Notes under the pieces: generated by a model
What the model was told of the DNA's origin: nothing
The model's database searches: none
What the model saw: the letters and a program-made list of their open reading frames with translations, nothing else
Shown here: positions 17,178-26,392 of the stretch, one piece after another
Numbering within the stretch: the first letter of the stretch is position 1
Layout: the number at the start of each line of letters is the position of its first letter
Translations under genes and position numbers: made by a program
Assembly: GCA_016722575.1 (NCBI GenBank)
Contig: JADKIY010000006.1
Span: forward strand, 310,001-374,000
Direction: 5' to 3'
DNA length: 64,000 bases
From: Elusimicrobiota bacterium
GTDB taxonomy: Bacteria > Elusimicrobiota > Elusimicrobia > FEN-1173

Positions 17178-19619
17178 ATGGCGCCATTGTCCGCTGAAGA
17201 TTTCCGTGGTTTGATCGTCCGCAATATCCGCACCCACAGCGGACGCACCCCCGAATTCGCCTCCAAATACGATTGGTACAACGCCGTGGCCCTGGCCGTC
17301 CGCGAGCAGATCTACGCCACGGAAAACGTCGCCATGGCCCGGTTCAAAAAGAAGGACACCCGTCTGGTGGCGTATCTGTCGGCGGAATTCCTCCTCGGGC
17401 CCCACCTCCGCAACCACATCATCAATTTGGGCATCCGGAATCCGGTCGAGGAAGCGCTCAAGTCCCTGGATCAGGATTTTGACGACATCATGGCCCAGGA
17501 AACCGAACCCGGCTTGGGGAACGGCGGGTTGGGGCGTTTGGCGGCCTGCTTTTTGGATTCCCTGGCGACGCTGGGGGTGCCGGCGGCGGGCTACGGCATC
17601 CGCTACGAGTTCGGCATTTTCGGCCAGGTTCTGCGGGACGGCGCCCAGGTCGAGGTGACCGACAAGTGGTTGAAGAACGGGAACCCCTGGGAGGTTCAGC
17701 ACCCCGACGTGGCCTTCCGGGTCGGCTTCGGCGGACGGACCGAGACGGTGAAGGAGAACGGGGGGTTTAAAGTCCGCTGGCACCCCGATTGGGTGGTGCG
17801 GGGGGTGGCTTTTGACACGCCCATCAGCGGGTACCGGGCCAAGCACGCGGCCCTGTTGCGCCTGTGGAAGGCCGAAGCGGTGGAGTCCTTCGATTTCGCG
17901 GCGTTCAACAGCGGCGACTACTATCGGGCGGTCGAACAGAAGATGGCGTCGGAAAACATTTCCAAGGTCCTCTACCCCAACGATTCCTCCTCCCAGGGGA
18001 AGCGCCTTCGTCTGGAGCAACAGTATTTCTTCGTGTCCTGCACCCTGCAGGATTTGATCCGCATCAACCACCTCTGGGGCCACCCGCTCAAGGATTTTCC
18101 CAAGAAGTTCGCCGTGCAGTTGAACGACACCCACCCCGCCGTGGCCGTGCCGGAGCTCATGCGCCTCCTGATGGACGTCCACGGCTACGGCTGGGACGAC
18201 GCCTGGGAAATGACCCGCCAAACCTTCTCCTACACCAACCACACGCTCCTGCCCGAGGCGTTGGAGCGCTGGCCGCTGGCCCTTTTCGCCTCGCTCCTGC
18301 CCCGGCACCTGGAAATCATTTACGAGATCAACCGCCGGTTCCTGGCGGAAGTGCGGCTGGCCCGACCGGGCGACGAGGACCTCCTGCGCCGGGTGTCGCT
18401 GATCGACGAATCGGGCGAACATTACGTGCGCATGGCCCATCTGGCGGTGGTGGGGGGGCACGCGGTGAACGGCGTGGCCGCCCTGCACACGCGGCTTTTG
18501 CGCGAGGATCTCCTGCGGGACTTTGACGCCCTCGCTCCGGGAAAAATTCAGAACGTGACCAACGGCGTGACGCCCCGCCGGTGGGTGGTGTCGAGCAACC
18601 CCGGATTGACGAAAGCGATCACCGACGCCATCGGGGACAAGTGGATTTTGCGCGCGGAGGAGGAATTGCCCAAACTGGAACCGTTCGCGGCCGACGCCGC
18701 TTTCCGCGCCGCCTGGAACCGGGTCAAGGCCGAGAACAAAATTCGCCTGGCGGCGCGGTTGAAGAACGCCGCGGGCGTCGCCATCGACCCCGCGGCCCTG
18801 TTGGACGTGCAGGTGAAGCGCATTCACGAATACAAACGCCAACACTTGAGCGTCCTCCACATCGTGCGCCGATTTTTGGACCTCAAGGCCAACCCCCAGA
18901 GCGCCCCGGTGCCCCGGACGTTCCTCTTCGGGGGGAAGGCGGCCCCGGGCTACTTCATGGCCAAGCTCATCATCCGGTTCATCAACGCCGTGGGCGAGGC
19001 GGTCAACCGCGACCCCGCCGCGAGCCGCGTGTACCGGGTGGCCTTCTTCCCCGATTTCAACGTCAAAAACGGGGAAACCATTTACCCCGCGGCGGATTTG
19101 TCGGAACAGATTTCCACCGCGGGGAAGGAAGCCTCGGGCACGGGCAACATGAAATTCACCCTGAACGGGGCCTTGACCGTGGGCACGCTGGACGGCGCCA
19201 ACGTGGAAATCCGGGAAGCCGTGGGGGAGGAGAATTTTTTCCTGTTCGGTCTGACGGTGGGGGAAGTGGGCGCCGCTCTCCGGAACGGCTACCGGGGCCG
19301 GGACGTCTACGACCGGGACCCCCGGGTGAAAGAGGTCATCGATTCCATTTCCTCGGGGTTTTTCTCCCGGGGCGATCCGAGCCTCTTCCGTCCCTTGGTC
19401 GATTCCCTTCTGGGGGGAGACCCCTATTTGACCCTGGCGGATTTCTCCTCCTATCTGGCGGCCCAGGACCGGATCGACCAAACCCGCCGGGACGCCGAGG
19501 ATTGGGCCCGCCGGTCCATCCTCAACGTGGCCCGCGCCGGCCGTTTTTCCTCCGACCGCTCCATCCGGGAATACGCCAAGAACATCTGGAAGGTCAAGCT
19601 CGGCGACGCCGAGGCCTAA
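17178..19619 (+). CDS. glgP: Glycogen/starch phosphorylase
   Basis: The 813-residue protein is a full-length alpha-glucan phosphorylase, which releases glucose 1-phosphate from glycogen in the cytoplasm. It shows YLSAEFLLGP, EPGLGNGGLGRLAACFLDSLATL, QLNDTHPA, VKRIHEYKRQ and EASGTGNMKF, where Lys659 should hold pyridoxal phosphate. The start ATG follows AGGAGAG. It stands alone; no other glycogen gene is nearby. The upstream gap holds a short hairpin (GTTTCGC/GCGAAAC) after the glycosidase stop. Confidence 0.97.
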   Translation: MAPLSAEDFRGLIVRNIRTHSGRTPEFASKYDWYNAVALAVREQIYATENVAMARFKKKDTRLVAYLSAEFLLGPHLRNHIINLGIRNPVEEALKSLDQDFDDIMAQETEPGLGNGGLGRLAACFLDSLATLGVPAAGYGIRYEFGIFGQVLRDGAQVEVTDKWLKNGNPWEVQHPDVAFRVGFGGRTETVKENGGFKVRWHPDWVVRGVAFDTPISGYRAKHAALLRLWKAEAVESFDFAAFNSGDYYRAVEQKMASENISKVLYPNDSSSQGKRLRLEQQYFFVSCTLQDLIRINHLWGHPLKDFPKKFAVQLNDTHPAVAVPELMRLLMDVHGYGWDDAWEMTRQTFSYTNHTLLPEALERWPLALFASLLPRHLEIIYEINRRFLAEVRLARPGDEDLLRRVSLIDESGEHYVRMAHLAVVGGHAVNGVAALHTRLLREDLLRDFDALAPGKIQNVTNGVTPRRWVVSSNPGLTKAITDAIGDKWILRAEEELPKLEPFAADAAFRAAWNRVKAENKIRLAARLKNAAGVAIDPAALLDVQVKRIHEYKRQHLSVLHIVRRFLDLKANPQSAPVPRTFLFGGKAAPGYFMAKLIIRFINAVGEAVNRDPAASRVYRVAFFPDFNVKNGETIYPAADLSEQISTAGKEASGTGNMKFTLNGALTVGTLDGANVEIREAVGEENFFLFGLTVGEVGAALRNGYRGRDVYDRDPRVKEVIDSISSGFFSRGDPSLFRPLVDSLLGGDPYLTLADFSSYLAAQDRIDQTRRDAEDWARRSILNVARAGRFSSDRSIREYAKNIWKVKLGDAEA

Positions 19620-19714
19620 AGGATCGGGGCATCGGCCCTGTCGACCAACGGCGCATCGTCCTTCCGATTAAGTAAAATCGAACCGTCGCTTTATAGCCAA
19701 CTTAGGAGGTTGAT

Positions 19715-19924
19715 ATGGACGAAAAGTCCTGCGACACCGGCTGCAAATGCCCGTGCCACAAAGCCTTGGGAATTTTATTGGCTCTGATCGGTTTAACGTT
19801 CCTGTTGGGAAATCTCGGCGTTCTGGGCGCCCGCCTCGTGGGAATTCTTTGGCCGACCTTTTTGACGCTGGCGGGCTTGAAGATCGCCACCGGCGGAATG
19901 TGCAAGTGCTGCGCGAAAAGCTAA
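19715..19924 (+). CDS. Small Cys-rich membrane protein (LiaF-type transmembrane hairpin)
   Basis: The 69-residue protein has a perfect AGGAGG site. It starts MDEKSCDTGCKCPCHK, has two hydrophobic segments (LGILLALIGLTFLLGNLG and RLVGILWPTFLTLAGLKIA) and ends MCKCCAKS. The hydrophobic hairpin looks like the DUF5668/LiaF_TM segment. The seven cysteines sit at both ends, so they would face one side of the membrane and could bind a metal. The function is unknown. Confidence 0.75.
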   Translation: MDEKSCDTGCKCPCHKALGILLALIGLTFLLGNLGVLGARLVGILWPTFLTLAGLKIATGGMCKCCAKS

Positions 19925-19952
19925 GAACCCCGGTCGTCCGGCGAATTTGAAG

Positions 19953-19989
19953 GGAAAGCCCCGAAAATGTCTTCGGGGCTTTCCTTTTG
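19953..19989 (+). terminator. Intrinsic terminator
   Basis: GGAAAGCCCCGAA and TTCGGGGCTTTCC form a perfect 13-bp stem around a 6-base loop, followed by TTTTG. It ends the transcript of the small Cys-rich membrane protein. Confidence 0.9.
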
Positions 19990-20059
19990 TTGTCGAGGGC
20001 GAAGGGGTTGTGATGGTTTGGTGGAAAATGTTGTGTGGAACGTCAAACGGGAGGTCTCC

Positions 20060-20854
20060 ATGGCAATAAAAGCGCGGTCGTTGTTTTTCTGGGCGGTGTT
20101 GTTCGGTCCCTTGTCGGTTTCGGCGTTTGAGGGGTTGGTGGATTATCAATTGTCGACCGGGGAGAAAAAACCCGTGCCCATGAGTTACAAAGTCAAAGGG
20201 GACAAGATCCGGGCCGAATTTCAGTCGGAAAAAGGCCGGTCCGGCGCCATGATCATGGATTCGGCCTCCCGGACCATTTGGATTTTGTCGCCGGAACAAC
20301 GCATGGCCATTAAACAAACGATGAGCGAACCCCAAACGTCGGAAGCGAAAGCCGGTTCCGCTCCCCGCGTCGAGTTCAAAAAAACCTCCCGGAAGGAAAC
20401 CATCGCCGGGCGGGAATGCGCCGTCTACACGTTTAAGGAAACCAATTCCGAAGGCGAGGTCTGCAACGCCGAAGGGTTGGGGAATTTCATGTTCAGCGGG
20501 TTCGGCGGCGGGAAACGGGAAACGTCCGGCTGGGAGCGGGAAATCATGGGAAAGGGCCTCTTCCCGCTTCGGGTGATGACCAAGAGCCTGAAAGACGGCA
20601 AAACCACGACCCTGTTGGCCACCCGGGTGGAACCCAAAACCCTTCCGGCGTCGGACTTCGCGATTCCCCCGGGCTACAACGTGATGGAGATGGGCGGATT
20701 GCCCGGAATGGGCGCCCCCGGAAAGCCTTCCCCGGTGAAAGGAACCGCCGCGCCCGGGTTTAACCCCCAGGAAATGATGAAGAAAATGATGAACGCCTCT
20801 CCGGCCGAACGGGAACGAATGGCGGAGGAAATGCAAAAGCAATACGGCCAATAG
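20060..20854 (+). CDS. Secreted DUF4412-like protein
   Basis: The ATG follows GGGAGG and gives a signal peptide (RSLFFWAVLFGPLSVSA); this start was preferred to an earlier one that lacks a signal. The 264-residue protein has the pattern of DUF4412 proteins: FEGLVDYQLSTGEKKPVPMSYKVKGDKIRAEF, then a Met-rich stretch, RKETIAGRECAVYTFKE and FPLRVMTKSLKDGK. The C-terminus (FNPQEMMKKMMNASPAERERMAEEMQKQYG) is a Met-rich helix. The role is unknown; this family is periplasmic. The neighbouring 130-residue gene follows after 35 bases. Confidence 0.75.
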   Translation: MAIKARSLFFWAVLFGPLSVSAFEGLVDYQLSTGEKKPVPMSYKVKGDKIRAEFQSEKGRSGAMIMDSASRTIWILSPEQRMAIKQTMSEPQTSEAKAGSAPRVEFKKTSRKETIAGRECAVYTFKETNSEGEVCNAEGLGNFMFSGFGGGKRETSGWEREIMGKGLFPLRVMTKSLKDGKTTTLLATRVEPKTLPASDFAIPPGYNVMEMGGLPGMGAPGKPSPVKGTAAPGFNPQEMMKKMMNASPAERERMAEEMQKQYGQ

Positions 20855-20889
20855 GGCGGACCGATTTCCCGGGCCGACGGGAGGAACGA

Positions 20890-21282
20890 ATGCGGATCGA
20901 GGACCTTGTTCTGGAAGAAGGCCGAGAATCCCTGGAGTGGCGTTTCGTCCTTCGTTGTTCCACCGCTGTTCGGATTCTTTTGGGGCAATCCCTCCGTGTC
21001 ACGCTGGGAAGCCGCGTGTTCCCCGAGGAGCGCCTTCGGGAAGAGGCCTTGGATCTCCCGGCCGGAAAGAAACCGTTGGCCGTTCGGATTCCTCTGGCGG
21101 ATTTGAGGCGCCATTTTTCGGCCGCGGTGGAGGAAATCAACGCGGGGCGGAAAACCCGTTGGCCCCGTTGGCGGCTCGAAATTACCCCGATGGAGCCCGA
21201 TGGCGCGGGCGCCCGCAACGCCTTGGCGACCGCCGTGGCCGAATTTCCCATGCCGGAGTCGTGGTTCTGGAAAATGGAATAG
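20890..21282 (+). CDS. Conserved hypothetical cytoplasmic protein
   Basis: The 130-residue protein follows a GGGAGGAACG site. It has no signal peptide or membrane segment and contains alternating strands and charged helices (LEWRFVLRCSTAVRILLGQSLRVTLGSR, RRHFSAAVEEINAGRKTRWPRWRLEITPME). I do not recognise a family. It is probably cotranscribed with the DUF4412-like gene and converges on the second pilin gene. Confidence 0.6.
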   Translation: MRIEDLVLEEGRESLEWRFVLRCSTAVRILLGQSLRVTLGSRVFPEERLREEALDLPAGKKPLAVRIPLADLRRHFSAAVEEINAGRKTRWPRWRLEITPMEPDGAGARNALATAVAEFPMPESWFWKME

Positions 21283-21311
21283 CCGCGGGAACGGTCTCGA
21301 CGGTCGGCCTG

Positions 21312-21773
21312 TTAGTAAAGGCTCCAGGTCGTGCCTTTGCTGTCGGTGTGGGTGCAGGAGACCACGAGGTTTTCGGGGCCCTCGGCATGCCAATTGGGAA
21401 ATCCCAAATAAAACCACCCCCCGCTGCCGTCCATGACGGCGGGCGGCGGCGAGGCCGCTCGATTCAAAATTTGCGAGGAATCGTGGTACCCTTGGGGACT
21501 TCTCATGAGGGGAATTTCGTTGAGGTATTTGCCCCCGGCGGTGAGACAAACGTCGATCGCCACGTAATTGGGATTCTGCCCTTCGTTGTCGGCGTAGTAA
21601 ATGGACAGGGCGCTGCGAAGCGCGCCGAGGCCTCCTTTCACGGAGGCTTCCCGGGCTTTCACCACCAAATCGGCAAATTTGGGCAGGGCGATGGCGGACA
21701 GCAGGCCGATGATGGCCACGACCAGCATCAATTCGATGAGAGTGAACCCGCGGGGGAAACGAGTTTTGACCAC
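21312..21773 (-). CDS. Type IV pilin-like protein (pseudopilin)
   Basis: The 153-residue protein has a short basic leader (MVKTRFPRG) and the core FTLIELMLVVAIIGLLSAIA, cut by PilD after Gly. The helix (PKFADLVVKAREASVKGGLGALRSALSIYYADNEG) and the ending CTHTDSKGTTWSLY match the pilin near 8.1 kb, but the middle differs and includes WFYLGFPNWHAEGPENL. Pairs of this kind form minor components of pili or secretion pseudopili. The start is preceded by CGGAGGTACC. Confidence 0.9.
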   Translation of the reverse strand: MVKTRFPRGFTLIELMLVVAIIGLLSAIALPKFADLVVKAREASVKGGLGALRSALSIYYADNEGQNPNYVAIDVCLTAGGKYLNEIPLMRSPQGYHDSSQILNRAASPPPAVMDGSGGWFYLGFPNWHAEGPENLVVSCTHTDSKGTTWSLY

Positions 21774-21975
21774 GGCAGGTACCTCCGGGCGTCAATCCAG
21801 TTTAACCCCGCGGTCCGCCCAAATCAACCCTCTGCCTGAAGGAAAAAGGGCGGATACGGCGGCGTTCCGCGATGAATTCCGGGCGGGGGAAACAAGGGTT
21901 TAGATATCGCGGCCTCCGAAGCCCCGCGAGGTTTGGAAGTCAACGGGCGAAAATGGTTATATAGCGAGAAGCCCT

Positions 21976-22533
21976 ATGTGCGCCTTGTCGAATTCCTTTG
22001 CCGAAGTGCCCCTGGGGAAATTCGCCCGGTTGATCAACCACGGTCCCTGCGTGATCGTGACTTCCGGCGATTCGGTCCGGGCCAACGCGGCCCCGGCCCA
22101 GTGGAACACGCCCATCAACGACGACCCGCCGGTGGTGGCGGTGGCGTTGGACGGGGAGAACTTCACCTCCGAACTTATTCGAAAAACCGGGGAATTCGTC
22201 CTGAACGTGCCGGACGAATCCCTCCTTCCCGCCGTCAAAATCCTAGGCTCCCGCTCGGGCCGCGACGGGGACAAAATCGCTCCGGCGGGCCTGACCCTTT
22301 TGGCCGGCCATCGGATCGCGACGCCCCATTTGGCCGAGGCCCTCGCTTTTATCGAATGCAAAGTTCGGCAAACCCTGGAGGTGGACGGGGTTCGTTTGGT
22401 GTTGGGGGACGTCCTTCACGCGGCGGCTTCGCCCGACCATTTTAAAGAGAACCGCTGGATTCCCGGGGTCAAAACCCTCCACCATTTGGGGGGCCTCGTG
22501 TTCGCCTTGACGGGGGAGCGGCGCTCGACGTAA
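21976..22533 (+). CDS. Flavin reductase-like FMN-binding protein
   Basis: The 185-residue protein fits the flavin reductase/DIM6 split-barrel family: FARLINHGPCVIVTSGDSVRANAAPAQWNTPINDDPPVVAVALDG, TGEFVLNVPDES and ECKVRQTLEVDG..LVLGDVLHA are the FMN-binding blocks. Members reduce flavins or bind FMN as electron carriers. A TATATA box lies only about 20 bases before the ATG, so the leader is short. It lies 55 bases before acs on the same strand. Confidence 0.88.
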   Translation: MCALSNSFAEVPLGKFARLINHGPCVIVTSGDSVRANAAPAQWNTPINDDPPVVAVALDGENFTSELIRKTGEFVLNVPDESLLPAVKILGSRSGRDGDKIAPAGLTLLAGHRIATPHLAEALAFIECKVRQTLEVDGVRLVLGDVLHAAASPDHFKENRWIPGVKTLHHLGGLVFALTGERRST

Positions 22534-22588
22534 AAACGGGTTCATTTTGGTAGACTCGCCGAAACGCCAATCGACGTTCAGGGGTGCC

Positions 22589-24532
22589 ATGGACGACATT
22601 ACCTCCGTACTCAAAGAAAAACATGTTTTCCGTCCCGCCAAATCCTTTTCCGAAAAAGCCCGCGTTTCCTCCTTCGCCCAATACGAAAAACTTTACCGTC
22701 AAAGCCTGAAAAACCCCGAGGCCTATTGGACGGCGGCGGCGAAGGAGCTCCATTGGTTCAAGCCCTGGAAGAAAGTGCTCGACTGGAAATTGCCCTTCGC
22801 CAAATGGTTCGTGGGTGGGAAGACCAACGTTTCCTTCAACTGCATCGACCGCCATTTGTCGAACTGGCGACGGAACAAGGCGGCGTTCATCTGGGAAGGC
22901 GAGGACGGGGAGGAGCGGGTCCTGACCTACCAGGACCTCCACCGGGAGGTGGGACGGTTTTCCAACGCGCTTAAATCCTTGGGGGTGGTGAAAGGCGACC
23001 GGGTGTGCCTTTACATGCCCTTGGTGCCCGAACTGGCCATCGCCATGCTTTCCTGCGCGCGCCTCGGGGCGGCGCACTCGGTGGTCTTCGGCGGGTTCTC
23101 CTCCCAGGCGATCCGCGACCGGGTGAACGACGCCGGGTGCAAGGTGGTCGTGACCGCCGACGGCGGGTACCGACGGGGCGCCGTGATCCCCCTGAAAGCC
23201 AACGTGGACGAAGCGCTCAAGGAAACCCCCACCGTGAAGAAGGTCGTGGTGTTTCGACGGACCCGGCAGGTGATCCATATGCAGTCGGGCCGGGACCACT
23301 GGTGGCACGAGTTGGTGGCCGGGATGTCCGACGTCTGTCCCGCCGAAGCTTTGGATTCCGAACACCCGCTCTACATCCTTTATACATCGGGCTCCACGGG
23401 GAAACCCAAGGGCATCCTCCACACGACGGGCGGGTATTTGACCCAGGTGGCCCTGACCACCAAACTCATTTTTGATTTGCGGGACGACGACGTCTATTGG
23501 TGCACGGCGGACATCGGCTGGGTGACGGGCCATTCCTACGTGGTCTACGGCCCCCTGGCCAACGGGGCCACGGTGGTCATGTACGAAGGGGCGCCCAATT
23601 TCCCGGAGCCCGACCGGTTCTGGCGCATCGTGGCCAAGCACCGGGTCAATATTTTTTACACCGCGCCCACGGCCATTCGCGCCTTCATGAAGTGGGGCGA
23701 CCAATGGCCCAAGAAGCACGACCTCTCCAGCCTTCGGCTCCTGGGGTCCGTGGGGGAACCCATCAACCCGGCGGCCTGGATGTGGTACCACAAGGTGATC
23801 GGCGGGGGACGGTGCCCCATCGTGGACACCTGGTGGCAGACGGAAACGGGGGCCATTTTGATTTCGCCATTGCCCGGGGCCACGCCGCTCAAACCCGGAT
23901 CGGCCACGCTTCCCCTGCCCGGGATCGACGCGGCGGTGGTGGACAAATCCGGGAAGGAGGTGGCGGCCAACGCCGGGGGTTATTTAATTGTTCGACGTCC
24001 CTGGCCCGGGATGATGCGGACCATCTTCGGCGACCCCGAACGGTATAAGAAACAATATTGGACCGAAGTGCCCGGGGTCTATTTCGCCGGGGACGGCGCC
24101 CGGCGGGACAAAGACGGGTATTTCTGGGTCATGGGCCGGATCGACGACGTCATCAAGGTGGCCGGCCACCGGCTGGGCACCGCCGAGGTCGAGAGCGCCC
24201 TGGTCAAGCATCCCACGGTGGCGGAGGCGGCGGTGGTGGGCCGTCCCGACGAATTGACGGGAGAGGCCATCGTGTCCTTCGTGACGCTCCGAAGCGGCTG
24301 TTCGCCCTCGGATCATTTGAAACAGGAACTGCGGGACCACGTCGTTAAGGAGATCGGCGCCCTCGCCCGCCCGGCCGAGGTCCGTTTCACCGATGCCTTG
24401 CCGAAAACCCGCTCGGGAAAAATCATGCGGCGCCTGCTTCGGGACGTGGCCGTGGGCCGGGAAACCACCGGCGACACGACCACCCTGGAGGATTTTACCG
24501 TCCTCGCGAAGCTGCGACAGGACGAAGAGTAG
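22589..24532 (+). CDS. acs: Acetyl-CoA synthetase (AMP-forming)
   Basis: The 647-residue enzyme makes acetyl-CoA from acetate, ATP and CoA. It shows LYTSGSTGKPKG (P-loop), WWQTETG, the GRIDDVIKVAGHRLGT hinge and PKTRSGKIMRR, whose Lys is the classic site of inhibitory acetylation by Pat-type enzymes. A Pat-like protein is encoded about 10 kb away. The ATG was chosen because the conserved part begins there. An extended -10 box for the tRNA gene follows the stop. Confidence 0.96.
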   Translation: MDDITSVLKEKHVFRPAKSFSEKARVSSFAQYEKLYRQSLKNPEAYWTAAAKELHWFKPWKKVLDWKLPFAKWFVGGKTNVSFNCIDRHLSNWRRNKAAFIWEGEDGEERVLTYQDLHREVGRFSNALKSLGVVKGDRVCLYMPLVPELAIAMLSCARLGAAHSVVFGGFSSQAIRDRVNDAGCKVVVTADGGYRRGAVIPLKANVDEALKETPTVKKVVVFRRTRQVIHMQSGRDHWWHELVAGMSDVCPAEALDSEHPLYILYTSGSTGKPKGILHTTGGYLTQVALTTKLIFDLRDDDVYWCTADIGWVTGHSYVVYGPLANGATVVMYEGAPNFPEPDRFWRIVAKHRVNIFYTAPTAIRAFMKWGDQWPKKHDLSSLRLLGSVGEPINPAAWMWYHKVIGGGRCPIVDTWWQTETGAILISPLPGATPLKPGSATLPLPGIDAAVVDKSGKEVAANAGGYLIVRRPWPGMMRTIFGDPERYKKQYWTEVPGVYFAGDGARRDKDGYFWVMGRIDDVIKVAGHRLGTAEVESALVKHPTVAEAAVVGRPDELTGEAIVSFVTLRSGCSPSDHLKQELRDHVVKEIGALARPAEVRFTDALPKTRSGKIMRRLLRDVAVGRETTGDTTTLEDFTVLAKLRQDEE

Positions 24533-24563
24533 ATGCCCGGGAATCCCAAAAATCCCCGCGTCA

Positions 24564-24572
24564 TGCTATAAT
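24564..24572 (+). promoter_or_regulatory. Extended -10 promoter of tRNA-Arg
   Basis: TGCTATAAT is a perfect extended -10 element 19 bases before the mature tRNA. No good -35 box is seen, which is normal for extended -10 promoters. Confidence 0.75.
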
Positions 24573-24591
24573 ACCGCCTCTTCCCACTTTT

Positions 24592-24665
24592 GACCCCATA
24601 GCTCAATTGGATAGAGCGATTGCCTACGGAGCAATAGGTTGTAGGTTCAAATCCTACTGGGGTCG
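24592..24665 (+). tRNA. tRNA-Arg(ACG)
   Basis: The acceptor arms GACCCCA and TGGGGTC pair fully; the D-arm GCTC/GAGC, anticodon stem ATTGC/GCAAT with loop CTACGGA, and T-arm GTAGG-TTCAAAT-CCTAC are intact. The anticodon ACG (inosine at the first position after editing) reads CGT, CGC and CGA. The CCA end is not encoded. It needs TadA for editing. Confidence 0.97.
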
Positions 24666-24677
24666 GATTTAGTCTAC

Positions 24678-24725
24678 GCCCCGCCGTTTGTCCCCCGTGG
24701 GACCCCCGGCGGGGCTTTTTATTTT
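24678..24725 (+). terminator. Intrinsic terminator of tRNA-Arg
   Basis: GCCCCGCCG and CGGCGGGGC form a 9-bp stem with an inner GTCCC/GGGAC pairing, followed by TTTTTATTTT. It ends the single tRNA transcript. Confidence 0.9.
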
Positions 24726-24790
24726 CACCGGAAGGTCGAATTTCAATAAAATGTCGAAAAGGGTTCATTCATCGAAACGGGGGGCAACCC

Positions 24791-25438
24791 ATGCGAAATT
24801 TATTTCTGGCGGCGGCGGTGATCGGTGGATTCGTCTGGTTCATGAAAACCTGCGCCCCGTCCCGCGCGGAGGACGCGTCCTTCACCGGTCAATGGAAGCG
24901 CGCGGAGTCGAGCGAGGTGTCGGGGTCGAGCACGGAGGAACTGGTCAACGTGAAGGCCTCCCGGGGAAAATTCCGCCTGGACAAATCCGTGAAATCGCTG
25001 GGAACGACGGGCGCCCCTATGGAATACGACGTCGTCCTGGTGTTTGATGGAACGACGATGCACGAACTGGAAACGTTCAAGCCCCGTCCCGGGGAGGCTC
25101 CCCGGTCCGCGGAGGATTCGGGCCCTCAGACCCGTTCCTGGAAACCCAGCGAAGCGGAACTTCGGGAGCAACGGTTCTGGGCCCGTTCCTTCGCCGGGAA
25201 CGCCGGCCCGGGCGGCGCGGTGGCCGGGCGGGAGACAAAACTTTACCAAGTCAAAGAGCGGCGTCCGGACGCGGAGGTGACCGTGCAGGCCTGGGTGGAC
25301 GCGAAAACGGGCATTGTTTTGCGTTCAAACGTCTCGTTGTTCGCCAAACAAGTGGATTCCCTTCTGAATAAAACCACCGAAGAATGCCTATCGGTTTCCT
25401 TCGCCCCGGTCCCCGACTCCGCCTTCGCCAAGCCCTGA
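24791..25438 (+). CDS. Hypothetical secreted protein
   Basis: The 215-residue protein has an N-terminal hydrophobic segment (LFLAAAVIGGFVWFMKTCAPSRA), either a signal peptide or an anchor. The rest (FTGQWKRAESSEVSGSSTEELVNVKASRGKFRLDKSV... GRETKLYQVKERRPDAEVTVQAWVDAKTGIVLRS) resembles the DUF4412/outer-membrane lipoprotein-sorting type of beta sheet, as in the gene near 20.1 kb, but with low detail. The function is unknown. The rhomboid gene begins three bases after its stop. Confidence 0.65.
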   Translation: MRNLFLAAAVIGGFVWFMKTCAPSRAEDASFTGQWKRAESSEVSGSSTEELVNVKASRGKFRLDKSVKSLGTTGAPMEYDVVLVFDGTTMHELETFKPRPGEAPRSAEDSGPQTRSWKPSEAELREQRFWARSFAGNAGPGGAVAGRETKLYQVKERRPDAEVTVQAWVDAKTGIVLRSNVSLFAKQVDSLLNKTTEECLSVSFAPVPDSAFAKP

Positions 25439-25441
25439 TTC

Positions 25442-26392
25442 GTGTTTATCCTCCTGCCCCTCTGGCCGCGCCGCCAAACGGTGCCGGCGGCCACGCTGGC
25501 CTTGCTCCTGATCAACGTGTTGGTTTTTGCCGTCGCCTGGCCCCTGGAGCGCGCCCAAACCTCGGTGGTGAGCGCCGACCACCGGGTCGAGGCGGCCAAG
25601 GACCTCCGCCAAATCCTTGAAAAAGAACCGGCCCTCGCCCCCGCCGATCGGGATTTGCTGTCGACCGCCGACGCCCCGGGATTCCCCACGGAGGGCCAGG
25701 ACCGATTGTTCCGGCGGGTGGCCGAAAACGCCAACCTTTTGTCGGCCCGCGGCCGCTACGAGTGGGATTCCGCCTACCCGGTGTACGCCTCCTACAGCGT
25801 GTCCCTCCGGAAAAATCCGACGGGGGGGAGCGTCTACCAAAAATGGGGATTCAAGCGGGGCCGGTTTTTCCCCGAAATCCTCACCCATCAATTCCTGCAC
25901 GCCGGGTTCTGGCATTTGTTCTTCAACATGCTTTTCCTCTGGGCGGTGGGGGGCGTGGTGGAATCCGCCGGTTCCGCCGTCCTGGTGGCCGTCTACCTTT
26001 TGGGCGGCGTGGCGGCGGCGATGGGGCAGTTGATCTGGGGCATTCCCGAAAATCAGATCATGGTCGGGGCTTCCGGGGCGATTTCGGCGATTCTCGGGTT
26101 TGGATTGGCGACGGTCCCGACGGCCCGCACGCGGGTGGTCTACGTGGCCGCGCCGGTGTTGTCGGTCCGTTACGGCACCTTTCACTCGCCGCTCTGGTTT
26201 TTCGTTCCGCTGTGGGCCTTCCAACAAGTGGTCTACGGCCTGGTCACGCGCCCCTACGGCGGAGCGACCGTGGGCTACGGCGCCCACCTGGGGGGATTCG
26301 CGGCCGGGTTGGCCGCCGGCGCCGCGGCCCGGTTCTTTCGCCTTTGGACGCCCCCCGCGGACCCCTCCGGCGATGGGTCCTGGGCGTCGTGA
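25442..26392 (+). CDS. Rhomboid-family intramembrane serine protease
   Basis: The 316-residue protein has a first membrane helix (TLALLLINVLVFAVAW), a loop of about 100 residues, and then a rhomboid core: HAGFWHLFFNMLFLW (oxyanion His and Asn), GASGAISA with catalytic Ser211, and GYGAHLGGFAAG with catalytic His282. It should cut membrane proteins within the bilayer. The GTG start lies three bases after the previous stop. Its own stop overlaps the GTG of the ABC ATPase (GTGA). Confidence 0.93.
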   Translation: MFILLPLWPRRQTVPAATLALLLINVLVFAVAWPLERAQTSVVSADHRVEAAKDLRQILEKEPALAPADRDLLSTADAPGFPTEGQDRLFRRVAENANLLSARGRYEWDSAYPVYASYSVSLRKNPTGGSVYQKWGFKRGRFFPEILTHQFLHAGFWHLFFNMLFLWAVGGVVESAGSAVLVAVYLLGGVAAAMGQLIWGIPENQIMVGASGAISAILGFGLATVPTARTRVVYVAAPVLSVRYGTFHSPLWFFVPLWAFQQVVYGLVTRPYGGATVGYGAHLGGFAAGLAAGAAARFFRLWTPPADPSGDGSWAS

